This document shows, piece by piece, positions 6,982 through 14,264 of a stretch of DNA of 33,037 bases. The stretch spans positions 1 through 33,037 of the forward strand of contig NZ_CAMIAN010000023.1 of assembly GCF_946221155.1 (NCBI RefSeq), given 5' to 3'. The number at the start of each line of letters is the position of its first letter. The first letter of the stretch is position 1. The notes under the pieces are model-generated. The model did not search any database. It saw only the letters and a program-made list of their open reading frames with translations, and had not been told where the DNA came from. The stretch is from an uncultured Corynebacterium sp. GTDB lineage: Bacteria; Actinomycetota; Actinomycetes; Mycobacteriales; Mycobacteriaceae. The position numbers and the translations under genes are program-made.

Positions 6982-7946
6982 TGGGAGAGCGGCTGTCAGC
7001 CGCGGCATATATCGCGGGCTGGAAGATTACCTCCAAGCTGCCGAAGCCGGTGGCGAAGGCATTGTTTGAATGGGGCGCGGACGTGGCGTCCAAAAAGGGC
7101 AAAGGCCCAGAACAGCTGCGCCGCAACCTTGCTCGCGTCGTTGGTCCGGAAAACGTCACGCGCGAACTGGTTCGCCGCTCCATGCGCAGTTACATGCGCT
7201 ATTGGCGCGAGGCTTTCCAGCTGCCGGCGATGGCCGGACGAGAGCTGGCGGAGGAGCTCAACCGCAACTTCGTGCCCGGCTCGTTGGAGCTGCTGCACGC
7301 GAGCGCCGAATCCGGCCGAGGCACCGTCATCGCCTTGCCGCACGCGGGCAACTGGGACATGGCCGGAGTATGGCTGGTGCACCATTACGGGACTTTCACC
7401 ACGGTGGCGGAACGCCTGAAGCCGGAGATCCTGTTCGAGGCGTTCGTCGAGTACCGCGAGTCGCTGGGCTTTGAGATCATCGCTTTGACGGGCGCGGATG
7501 TGCCTCCCTTGGAGCGGATGGAAGAGGTGCTGCGTGAAGGTGGAACCGTGTGCCTGATGGGGGAGCGAGACCTGACCGGCCATGGGGTCGAGGTGGAATT
7601 CTTCGGGGAGAAGACGTCCATGCCCGCCGGGGCGGCGCTGCTGGCACAACGCACCGGGGCGAATCTGTTCACCGCGCGTGTGGCGTTCCGCGGCGGATCC
7701 ACGGATCCCCGACCCGAACGGCGAGGCACGCCGGAGACCTGGGAGCACGAAGTCACGCCCGTAGAGGTGGAAGGGCGGAGCCTGCAGCAGATCGTCCAGC
7801 AGATGGCGGACAATTTCGCCCGCGGTATCGCCATGGACCCGCAGGACTGGCACATGCTGCAGCCGCTGTGGTTCGCGGATCTTTCGGAGGCGCGGCGCAA
7901 GCGACTGGGGTTGGGTGACGAAAACCGGACGGAAGGGCAGGACTAA
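6981..7946 (+). CDS. patA: PatA-like phosphatidylinositol mannoside acyltransferase
   Basis: The 321-residue product belongs to the LpxL/HtrB-type acyltransferase superfamily. The catalytic HX4D motif is His121-x4-Asp126 in LPHAGNWD, and Glu195 in GERDLTG lies where PatA has its conserved glutamate, in an equivalent offset from the His. PatA transfers a palmitoyl group from acyl-CoA to the mannose of PIM1 or PIM2 at the inner membrane. The position between PIP synthase and PimA supports this acceptor rather than lipid A. Both junctions overlap by one base (TGATG and TAATG), so the three genes should be translated in fixed ratio. Confidence 0.92.
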   Translation: MGERLSAAAYIAGWKITSKLPKPVAKALFEWGADVASKKGKGPEQLRRNLARVVGPENVTRELVRRSMRSYMRYWREAFQLPAMAGRELAEELNRNFVPGSLELLHASAESGRGTVIALPHAGNWDMAGVWLVHHYGTFTTVAERLKPEILFEAFVEYRESLGFEIIALTGADVPPLERMEEVLREGGTVCLMGERDLTGHGVEVEFFGEKTSMPAGAALLAQRTGANLFTARVAFRGGSTDPRPERRGTPETWEHEVTPVEVEGRSLQQIVQQMADNFARGIAMDPQDWHMLQPLWFADLSEARRKRLGLGDENRTEGQD

Positions 7947-9121
7947 TGCGGATTGGAATGGTCTGCCCGTACTCCTTCGACGAGCCGGGCGGCGTGCAGA
8001 TTCACGCCATCGACCTGTGCACGGAGCTGCGCAAGCGGGGCCACGAAGTCAGCCTCATCGGACCCGGTAAATCCACCGAGGGGCTGCCGGATTTTGTGGA
8101 GCTGGGTGGCTCCAGCATTCCCATTCGCTACAACGGCTCGGTCGCGCGGTTGAGCTTTGGACCGCGGACGAAGAAGCACTTGAAGCAGTGGATCCGCGAC
8201 AATCAGTTCGATCTGCTGCACATACACGAACCGAACTCCCCGTCTTATTCGATGATGGCGATGGCCGTGGCGGAGGGGCCGATCGTGGCGACTTATCACG
8301 CTTCGGCCAGCGAGTCGAAGATCCTGAAAGTGGCGCTGCCTTTCCTCCGCCCCTACCTGGAGCGCATTCACGGTGGCATCGCGGTTTCCGAGGAAGCTCG
8401 GCGTTGGCAGGTGGAAAACCTTGCGGGCGATCCGGTGCTGATTCCTAACGGTGTGGAGACCTCGACCTACCGGAACGCTGAGCCTCTGGCCGGGCTGGGT
8501 ACGCCTGAGCAGCCCCGTCCGCGCTTGATGTTCCTGGGCCGATTCGAAGAACCCCGCAAGGGCCTGCAGATCCTCCTGGAGGCGATACCGCGGATCGTCG
8601 CGGAAGTGCCGGACGTGGAACTGATTATTGCCGGTGGCGGTGACATTGACGCGCTGGTGGAGCGAGTGCGGAAGCTCGGCCTGTCTGTCTGTGTGGGGCT
8701 GGGGCCCAGCACGAAGCCTAGTGACGCCCACGTGCGCGTTCTCGGGCGTGTCAGCGACGCGGACAAGGCCAGTGCGCTAAGTGCAAGCGATGTCTACGTG
8801 GCTCCGAACACTGGTGGCGAGAGCTTCGGTATCGTCCTAGTGGAGGGCATGGCGGCCGGGGCGGCGGTGTTGGCCAGCGACATTCCGGCCTTTGAGGCAG
8901 TCGGCCAGCACGGCAGGTCAGCGCGGCTGTTCCGCAATGGTTCGGCCGAGGACCTCGCTGAGAAGGCTATAGTCTTGCTGCGCGACGACGTGGCTCGTGG
9001 CAAGCTCACCGAAGCGGGGTCGCAGCGTGCCGTGGACTTCGACTGGCAGACGGTCACCGACCAGGTGGAACAGGTGTATGACACGGTGACGGTCAAGGGA
9101 CGAAAGGTGACACTGGCATGA
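7946..9121 (+). CDS. pimA: PimA-like phosphatidylinositol mannosyltransferase
   Basis: The 391-residue product is a GT-B fold glycosyltransferase of family GT4. The N-terminal Rossmann domain opens with MRIGMVCPYSFDEPGGVQ, including the glycine-rich GGV loop, and the C-terminal donor domain contains the EX7E motif Glu292-x7-Glu300 in GESFGIVLVE. PimA uses GDP-mannose to put the first mannose on phosphatidylinositol on the cytoplasmic side of the membrane. The operon context and the start motif match PimA better than other GT4 enzymes. About 12 residues beyond the usual end form a short Lys/Arg tail. The stop overlaps the next start by four bases (ATGA). Confidence 0.93.
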   Translation: MRIGMVCPYSFDEPGGVQIHAIDLCTELRKRGHEVSLIGPGKSTEGLPDFVELGGSSIPIRYNGSVARLSFGPRTKKHLKQWIRDNQFDLLHIHEPNSPSYSMMAMAVAEGPIVATYHASASESKILKVALPFLRPYLERIHGGIAVSEEARRWQVENLAGDPVLIPNGVETSTYRNAEPLAGLGTPEQPRPRLMFLGRFEEPRKGLQILLEAIPRIVAEVPDVELIIAGGGDIDALVERVRKLGLSVCVGLGPSTKPSDAHVRVLGRVSDADKASALSASDVYVAPNTGGESFGIVLVEGMAAGAAVLASDIPAFEAVGQHGRSARLFRNGSAEDLAEKAIVLLRDDVARGKLTEAGSQRAVDFDWQTVTDQVEQVYDTVTVKGRKVTLA

Positions 9122-9636
9122 TCACGATTCCCGTGTGGCTAATGGCTGCCGCATTGGTTTTGCTCGTCGCCATCGTCGTGGGCGTGTGGGCCTCCGGCAT
9201 GGCCGGCCGCCTGAACCGTCTGCACATCCGTACTGACTCAGCCCGCGTGAGCCTAGAGGGGGCGCTGCGTGCACGCTCCAGCGTAATCGCCGCGCTGCAA
9301 CCGGAGCTGGGGCAGGACGTAGCGCATGTGAACCGTGTGGCGTTGCGAGCCACCGACATGGGCGCACGAAGCGAGGCGGAAAATGAGCTGCTGAGTGAAC
9401 TGAATGCGCAGGTGTGGAGCAATTCCAGCTTCTTAGAGGCTTCGGCGAAGGTAGACCTGGCGGCGCGTTTCTACAACGACGCAGTCTCCGACACCTTGAC
9501 CGTGCGCTCCCGCCCTCTGGTGCGCGCCCTGCGCTTGGCAGGCCGAGCACCGCTGCCGGAATACTACGAGGCTCTATTGTCCAGCCCCGCGCCTAGCCAG
9601 GATTCGGCCAACAGCGGGGGCTTAACGGAGGGCTAG
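9118..9636 (+). CDS. LemA-like single-pass membrane protein
   Basis: The 172-residue product has one N-terminal membrane segment (about 5-26) and an alpha-helical extracytoplasmic or cytoplasmic domain. The region ARFYNDAVSD and the preceding SELN...SFLEASAKVD pattern resemble LemA-family proteins, although the match is partial. The role of LemA proteins is not established. In M. tuberculosis the gene after pimA (Rv2609c) also encodes a membrane protein, but as I recall with an added Nudix domain that is absent here. The ATGA overlap with pimA makes this the last coupled gene of the PIM run and suggests a role in the same membrane process. A palindrome follows the stop. Confidence 0.7.
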   Translation: MITIPVWLMAAALVLLVAIVVGVWASGMAGRLNRLHIRTDSARVSLEGALRARSSVIAALQPELGQDVAHVNRVALRATDMGARSEAENELLSELNAQVWSNSSFLEASAKVDLAARFYNDAVSDTLTVRSRPLVRALRLAGRAPLPEYYEALLSSPAPSQDSANSGGLTEG

Positions 9637-9647
9637 TTTTAATCCAA

Positions 9648-9667
9648 TCCCGATAGCGGAATCGGGA
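9648..9667. promoter_or_regulatory. Palindrome upstream of pdxS, candidate operator or hairpin
   Basis: TCCCGAT (9648-9654) and ATCGGGA (9661-9667) are perfect complements around AGCGGA. No U-tract follows, so it is a poor terminator for the upstream gene. It covers the place expected for the -35 region of the promoter at 9679, which fits a repressor or activator site. Confidence 0.5.
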
Positions 9668-9678
9668 AGTAGACAGGT

Positions 9679-9684
9679 TAGACT
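9679..9684 (+). promoter_or_regulatory. Possible -10 box of pdxS-tesB-pdxT
   Basis: TAGACT fits the TAnnnT pattern and would start transcription near 9691, leaving a 36-nt leader with GGGAAG at 9712 as ribosome site for the GTG at 9727. Confidence 0.35.
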
Positions 9685-9726
9685 AGAGCAGATCCAAAAC
9701 TCTTCATAGATGGGAAGTCAAGCATC

Positions 9727-10629
9727 GTGACTAATAACTCTTCTGTTGCGAACACCGGTACCGCTCGCGTGAAGCGCGGCCTGGCCGACATGCTCAAGGG
9801 CGGCGTGATCATGGACGTCGTTACCCCGGAGCAGGCAAAGATCGCCGAGGATGCCGGCGCCACCGCCGTAATGGCTTTGGAGCGCGTGCCCGCAGATATT
9901 CGCGCCGAAGGTGGCGTTTCCCGCATGTCCGACCCGGACATGATTGAGGGCATCATTAATGCCGTCTCGATCCCGGTTATGGCCAAGGCCCGCATTGGCC
10001 ACTTCGTCGAGGCGCAGGTTCTGCAGTCCCTGGGCGTGGACTTCATCGACGAATCCGAGGTGCTGACCCCGGCTGACTACAAGAACCACATCGACAAGTT
10101 CGACTTCGAGGTTCCCTTCGTCTGCGGTGCAACCAATCTGGGCGAGGCACTGCGTCGCATTAACGAGGGTGCGGCGATGATCCGCTCCAAGGGCGAGGCC
10201 GGCACTGGCGACGTCTCGAACGCCGTTACCCACATGCGCACCATCCGCGCGGAGATCAACCGTCTTACCTCCATGGCCGAGGACGAGCTTTACGTCGCTG
10301 CCAAGGAGCTGCAGGCCCCGTACGAGCTGGTGCGCGAGGTTGCCGCTAACGGCAAGTTGCCTGTCGTGCTGTTCACCGCGGGCGGAATCGCCACCCCGGC
10401 TGACGCTGCAATGATGATGCAACTCGGTGCCGAGGGTGTCTTCGTTGGTTCCGGCATCTTCAAGTCTGGCAACCCGGAGCAGCGCGCCCGCGCCATCGTG
10501 CAGGCTACCCAGAACTACGATGACCCGGCGACCATCGCCAAGGTCTCCCGCGGGCTGGGCGAGGCCATGGTCGGCATCAACGTCGACGAAATCCCGCAGC
10601 CGCACCGACTGGCAGAGCGCGGCTGGTAA
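9727..10629 (+). CDS. pdxS: Pyridoxal 5'-phosphate synthase, lyase subunit PdxS
   Basis: The 300-residue product is a full-length PdxS (Pdx1/SNZ). It makes PLP from ribose 5-phosphate, glyceraldehyde 3-phosphate and ammonia supplied by PdxT. Both catalytic lysines are visible: Lys87 in MAKARIGH and Lys155 in RSKGEAGTG. Their spacing of 68 residues equals that between Lys81 and Lys149 of the Bacillus enzyme. The phosphate-binding glycine stretch GGIATPADAA and the GSGIFKSGNP loop are also present. The start is GTG after GGGAAG. The stop overlaps the tesB start by one base. No pdxR-type MocR regulator gene is adjacent. Confidence 0.97.
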   Translation: MTNNSSVANTGTARVKRGLADMLKGGVIMDVVTPEQAKIAEDAGATAVMALERVPADIRAEGGVSRMSDPDMIEGIINAVSIPVMAKARIGHFVEAQVLQSLGVDFIDESEVLTPADYKNHIDKFDFEVPFVCGATNLGEALRRINEGAAMIRSKGEAGTGDVSNAVTHMRTIRAEINRLTSMAEDELYVAAKELQAPYELVREVAANGKLPVVLFTAGGIATPADAAMMMQLGAEGVFVGSGIFKSGNPEQRARAIVQATQNYDDPATIAKVSRGLGEAMVGINVDEIPQPHRLAERGW

Positions 10630-11510
10630 TGGCACTGCACCGTCCGAAGATCCTGGATGTCCTGGATCTAGAGCGCATCGACCGCGACATCTTCCGCGGC
10701 AGTCCGCTGCCGTCGAAGCTGGCGCGCACGTACGGCGGCCAGGTTGCCGCGCAAGCGTTGGTGGCGGCCACCCGAACCGTCAGCGAGGATTTCGCCGTGC
10801 ACTCTTTGCACGGCTACTTCGTTGGCCCGGGCAACCCCGATGCGTCGACGGTGTTTTTGGTCGACCGCGTGCGCGACGGTCGATCCTTCGTCTCCCGTTC
10901 TGTGAAAGTTGTGCAGGATGGCAAGGCGATTTTTAGCATGCAGGCCAGCTTCCACATCCGCGACGACCACGGCCCGCAGCACTCCGATGAGATGCGCGCG
11001 GTGCCGGCCCCTGAGTCGATCGCGGTAGATACCGAGTCGCTGACTCGCGTCCAGCGCCTGTTTCGCGACGAGTGGGCCGACTGGGATGTGCGCATCGTCC
11101 CGCCGGAGAACTACGAGCACAACAAGTACACGGCCTCCCAGCAGGTCGTGTGGTTTCGCACGAAGTCTAAGCTGCCGGACGTTGACACCCTGCACGTCTG
11201 CACCCTGGCATACATGTCGGATATGACCCTGCTCTCGTCCGCGCTGGTGCCACACCGCCCGGCGGAGTTCCAAGAGGCCTCGCTGGACCATGCCATGTGG
11301 TTCCTGCGCCCCTTCCGCGCCGACGAGTGGCTGCTTTACGACCAGATTTCCCCGTCTGCCCACGGTGGCCGGGCATTGACCCACGGGCGGATTTTCAACC
11401 AGCAGGGCGACCTGGTGGCTGTGGTCACCCAAGAGGGACTGACCCGCACCCTGCGCGACGGCGCCCAATCGGTGCCGCTGAAGGAGCAAAAAGGGCTAGA
11501 GGAGCGATAG
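10629..11510 (+). CDS. tesB: Acyl-CoA thioesterase II (TesB family)
   Basis: The 293-residue product is a double-hotdog thioesterase that hydrolyses acyl-CoA to free fatty acid and CoA. The second hotdog domain has the typical sequence LDHAMWFLRPFRADEWLLYDQ, and the expected Asp/Ser(Thr)/Gln catalytic set can be placed in MSDMTLLS, ISPSAHGG and VTQEGL. The gene lies between pdxS and pdxT, with a one-base overlap to pdxS and 4 nt to pdxT. The same order exists in M. tuberculosis (Rv2606c-Rv2605c-Rv2604c). Why a thioesterase should be coupled to PLP synthesis is unknown. Confidence 0.93.
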   Translation: MALHRPKILDVLDLERIDRDIFRGSPLPSKLARTYGGQVAAQALVAATRTVSEDFAVHSLHGYFVGPGNPDASTVFLVDRVRDGRSFVSRSVKVVQDGKAIFSMQASFHIRDDHGPQHSDEMRAVPAPESIAVDTESLTRVQRLFRDEWADWDVRIVPPENYEHNKYTASQQVVWFRTKSKLPDVDTLHVCTLAYMSDMTLLSSALVPHRPAEFQEASLDHAMWFLRPFRADEWLLYDQISPSAHGGRALTHGRIFNQQGDLVAVVTQEGLTRTLRDGAQSVPLKEQKGLEER

Positions 11511-11514
11511 GCCG

Positions 11515-12102
11515 ATGATCATTGGCGTTTTGAGCGTGCAAGGCGGGTTCGTCGAGCACATGCGCAGCATCGAGCGTCTGGGCCACGAAGCCCGCGCCGT
11601 TCGTCGCACCGAACACCTGGAGGGCATCGACGGGCTGATCATGCCCGGAGGCGAGTCCACCACTATGTCGAAGCTGCTGGAACTGGGCGGAATGCTGGAA
11701 CCCTTGCGTCAGTTGGTGGCTGACGGCCTGCCGGTGTTCGGAACGTGCGCCGGGTTGATTCTATTGGCCGATCGGATTCTGGATACTCGTAGTGACGCCC
11801 ACAGTTTGCACGCCATGGACATCACAGTTCGCCGCAACGCTTTCGGTCGGCAGGTGGATTCCTTCGAGACCCAGCTGCCGTTCGGGGATATCGACACGCC
11901 CGTCGAGGCCGTGTTTATTCGCGCCCCGAAGGTGGAAGAAGTGGGCGATGGTGTCGAGGTTGTATCGACCTTGCCGGACGGCACCGTTGTCGGAGTGAGG
12001 CAGGGAAACGTACTGGGATGTAGCTTTCACCCGGAGCTTTCCGAGGATGACCGCGTGCACGAGTACTTTCTGCGGATGGTTAAGCAGCGCGGCGTGGAAT
12101 AG
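11515..12102 (+). CDS. pdxT: Pyridoxal 5'-phosphate synthase, glutaminase subunit PdxT
   Basis: The 195-residue product is a class I glutamine amidotransferase that releases ammonia for PdxS. The nucleophile Cys78 lies in FGTCAGLI, and His172 and Glu174 in FHPEL complete the triad. The GGEST motif (about 43-47) is the family signature. It begins 4 nt after tesB. The segment after the stop contains a long-range AGCTGCCG/CGGCAGCT complement (12101-12108 with 12165-12172) but no U-tract. Confidence 0.96.
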   Translation: MIIGVLSVQGGFVEHMRSIERLGHEARAVRRTEHLEGIDGLIMPGGESTTMSKLLELGGMLEPLRQLVADGLPVFGTCAGLILLADRILDTRSDAHSLHAMDITVRRNAFGRQVDSFETQLPFGDIDTPVEAVFIRAPKVEEVGDGVEVVSTLPDGTVVGVRQGNVLGCSFHPELSEDDRVHEYFLRMVKQRGVE

Positions 12103-12133
12103 CTGCCGCATAGTTTTGGCGATTGGCGACGAG

Positions 12134-12151
12134 GGGGCGTCAATAAAAAAG
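12134..12151 (+). repeat. Copy B of the recurring GGCGTCAATA-purine motif
   Basis: GGGGCGTCAATAAAAAAG lies in the pdxT-yebC intergenic region, sharing its first 13 bases with copy A at 2489. A short GACG/CGTC inverted repeat (12128-12141) overlaps it. Confidence 0.35.
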
Positions 12152-12186
12152 GCGACGTGCGTGACGGCAGCTGCACCGTAGGGGTC

Positions 12187-12192
12187 TAGTAT
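12187..12192 (+). promoter_or_regulatory. Probable -10 box of yebC
   Basis: TAGTAT would start transcription near 12199 and leave about 33 nt of leader, with GAAAGAGG at 12221 as ribosome site. No clear -35 hexamer is seen. Confidence 0.4.
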
Positions 12193-12231
12193 AGAAACGA
12201 TACGAACGAACCCGACTACCGAAAGAGGATC

Positions 12232-12987
12232 ATGGCCGGCCACTCCAAATGGGCAACTACCAAGCACAAGAAGGCTGCCAACGACGCGAAGCGTGGCAAG
12301 GAATTCGCCAAGCTGATCAAGAACATCGAAGTGGCAGCCCGTACCGGTGGCGGTGACCCCAGCGCGAACCCGACGCTGCAGGATGCGATCACCAAGGCCA
12401 AGAAGTCCTCGGTGCCCAACGACAACATCGAGCGCGCCCGCAAGCGCGGCTCTGGCGAAGAGGCCGGTGGCGCTAACTGGGAAACCGTTATGTACGAAGG
12501 CTACGGCCCCAACGGTGTGGCTATGCTCATCGAGTGCCTGACCGATAATCGCAACCGCGCCACCACCGACGTGCGCACCGCGATGAACAAGAACGGCGGC
12601 AACATGGCGGACGCGGGCTCCGTCTCCTACCTGTTCACGCGCAAGGGAGTGGCAGTCCTGGAAAAGGGCGAGAACACCGAGGACGACATCCTGCTGGCCG
12701 TGCTGGATGCCGGCGCGGAAGAGGTCAACGACCTCGGCGAGAAGTTTGAGGTCGTGTGTGAGTCTTCCGACATCAACGCGGTACGCGATGCGCTGAAGGA
12801 AGCCGAGATCGACTACGACTCCATCGAGCTGGACTTCCGCGCATCCATGGAGGTACCGGCGGATGCCGCCACCGCGAAGAAGGTGTTTAACCTGATCGAT
12901 GCGCTGGAGGATTCCGACGACGTACAGAACGTATTCACCAACATGAACCTGCCGGATGACGTGCTGGCGGAGCTGGACGGCGAATAA
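12232..12987 (+). CDS. yebC: YebC/PmpR family protein
   Basis: The 251-residue product has the family start MAGHSKWATTKHKKA and the conserved GPNGVA, DNRNRAT and GGNMADAGSVSY stretches over three domains, at usual length. Family members have been described as transcription regulators and, more recently, as ribosome-associated factors that ease translation of difficult sequences such as proline runs. I cannot decide between these from sequence. It precedes ruvC, an arrangement common in bacteria. It has its own likely promoter and a good ribosome site (GAAAGAGG). Confidence 0.94.
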   Translation: MAGHSKWATTKHKKAANDAKRGKEFAKLIKNIEVAARTGGGDPSANPTLQDAITKAKKSSVPNDNIERARKRGSGEEAGGANWETVMYEGYGPNGVAMLIECLTDNRNRATTDVRTAMNKNGGNMADAGSVSYLFTRKGVAVLEKGENTEDDILLAVLDAGAEEVNDLGEKFEVVCESSDINAVRDALKEAEIDYDSIELDFRASMEVPADAATAKKVFNLIDALEDSDDVQNVFTNMNLPDDVLAELDGE

Positions 12988-13002
12988 TTAAAACACGTGT
13001 GC

Positions 13003-13008
13003 TATTCT
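13003..13008 (+). promoter_or_regulatory. Probable -10 box of a leaderless ruvC promoter
   Basis: TATTCT ends 10 nt before the ruvC ATG, so transcription would start at about 13015, within a few bases of the start codon. No ribosome site is present before ATG 13019, which supports a leaderless mRNA. Confidence 0.45.
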
Positions 13009-13018
13009 TAGCTACACG

Positions 13019-13582
13019 ATGAATACTCCACACAATTCCGCTTGGGGCAGCCCCACCGGCGGACCGACTTCGCTGGCCGGGCTGCGCGTGATGGGGATAG
13101 ACCCCGGGCTGACGCGCTGCGGACTTTCCGTGGTGCAGGCGGGGAAGGGGCGGGCAGTGTACCCCGTAGCCGTGGGGGTAGTGCGTACACCGTCGGACAT
13201 GCCGGTGGAGCAGCGCCTTAATAAGCTCTTTAAGGCGGTGGAGCAGTGGTTTGACGACTACCAGCCGCACGTGGTGGCGCTGGAGCGCGTATTTGAGCGT
13301 TCGAACGTGTCCACCGTGATGAACACTGCCCACGCCTCCGGCGTGTTGATGCTGGCTGCGGCCAAGCGAGGGGTAGATGTGCACATGTACACGCCCAGTG
13401 AAGTGAAGAACTCCATCAGTGGCAATGGCCGAGCGGACAAAGCGCAGATGACTCGAATGATCACCCGGATCTTGGGGCTGAGTGAAGCACCGAAGCCTCC
13501 GGATGCCGCCGATGCGCTGGCGCTGGCCGTGTGCCATTGCTGGCGGGCGCCGTTGAACCATCTAGTAAAGGGGAAACTATGA
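13019..13582 (+). CDS. ruvC: Holliday junction resolvase RuvC
   Basis: The 187-residue endonuclease resolves four-way DNA junctions with RuvAB. The four acidic catalytic residues are Asp28 (GIDPGLT), Glu89 (ALERVF), and Asp162 and Asp165 (PDAADALALA). With ATG 13019, about 21 residues precede the usual family start, a polar Gly/Pro/Ser-rich stretch. The alternative starts GTG 13088 or ATG 13091, just before GIDPG, lack a ribosome site. The nearby -10 box favours the long form by leaderless initiation. The stop overlaps ruvA by four bases. Confidence 0.95.
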   Translation: MNTPHNSAWGSPTGGPTSLAGLRVMGIDPGLTRCGLSVVQAGKGRAVYPVAVGVVRTPSDMPVEQRLNKLFKAVEQWFDDYQPHVVALERVFERSNVSTVMNTAHASGVLMLAAAKRGVDVHMYTPSEVKNSISGNGRADKAQMTRMITRILGLSEAPKPPDAADALALAVCHCWRAPLNHLVKGKL

Positions 13583-14214
13583 TCGCATCGCTGCGTGGAA
13601 CCGTCATTGATAAAGGCCTGGACTACGTAACCATCGAGTGCGCGGGTGTGGGCTATCAGTGCACCGGTACTGCCACCACCATCGCGGATCTGCCGCGGGG
13701 TGAGGAAGTCTTCGTGACGACCGCAATGGTGGTGCGCGAGGACTCGCAGACGCTGTACGTGTTCAAAGACGCGGACGAAAAGCGAGCCTTTGCTACCCTG
13801 CAGTCCGTCTCCGGCGTGGGAGCCCGCCTTGCATTGGCGATCCTGTCAGTTATTAGTCCGCAGGAACTCGCTCGGGCTGTATCCAACGGCGATCATAAGA
13901 CTCTGCAGAAGGCTCCGGGTGTGGGCAAGCGCCTGGCCGAGCGGATGGCAGTGGACTTGAAGGGCAAGGTCGCAGACCTTGGAGAGATTGCTGAGGCTGG
14001 TGCTGCGGGCGCGGCTGGTGCGGCCGGCGTTGCAGGCGAGGGGCAGGCCGTGGCGCCGGATGTGCGCGAGCAAGTCCTTGAGGCTCTTGTCGGGCTCGGG
14101 TTCACGGAGTCCAAGGCTGGCACCACCATCGATGCAGTACTGGACCAGTGGTCCGCGCCGCAAGCTCCGGACGCTTCCGGACTGCTGCGCGCCTCGTTGG
14201 CGGCAATTAAATAG
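13579..14214 (+). CDS. ruvA: Holliday junction branch-migration protein RuvA
   Basis: The 211-residue product binds four-way junctions and loads RuvB. It has the N-terminal OB-fold (MIASLRGTV, about 1-64), two helix-hairpin-helix motifs (SGVGARLA and PGVGKRLA, about 75-120), then a flexible linker made of Ala-Gly repeats (about 138-152), and the C-terminal RuvB-binding domain. ATG 13579 is chosen because AAAGGGG lies just upstream and the family starts with M-I-x-S-L-R-G. An in-frame ATG at 13531 inside ruvC would add 16 unrelated residues. The four-base overlap with ruvC indicates coupled translation. Confidence 0.96.
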   Translation: MIASLRGTVIDKGLDYVTIECAGVGYQCTGTATTIADLPRGEEVFVTTAMVVREDSQTLYVFKDADEKRAFATLQSVSGVGARLALAILSVISPQELARAVSNGDHKTLQKAPGVGKRLAERMAVDLKGKVADLGEIAEAGAAGAAGAAGVAGEGQAVAPDVREQVLEALVGLGFTESKAGTTIDAVLDQWSAPQAPDASGLLRASLAAIK

Positions 14215-14264
14215 GTACAAGCTAGCGCAAGTTTGCGGCAGGAGAATAGGGGAGACTGGAGACC

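Noticed and set aside
9648..9667. Intrinsic terminator after the LemA-like gene
   Set aside because: The stem is good, but it is followed by AAGTAGAC with no U-tract, so it is listed as a candidate operator instead.
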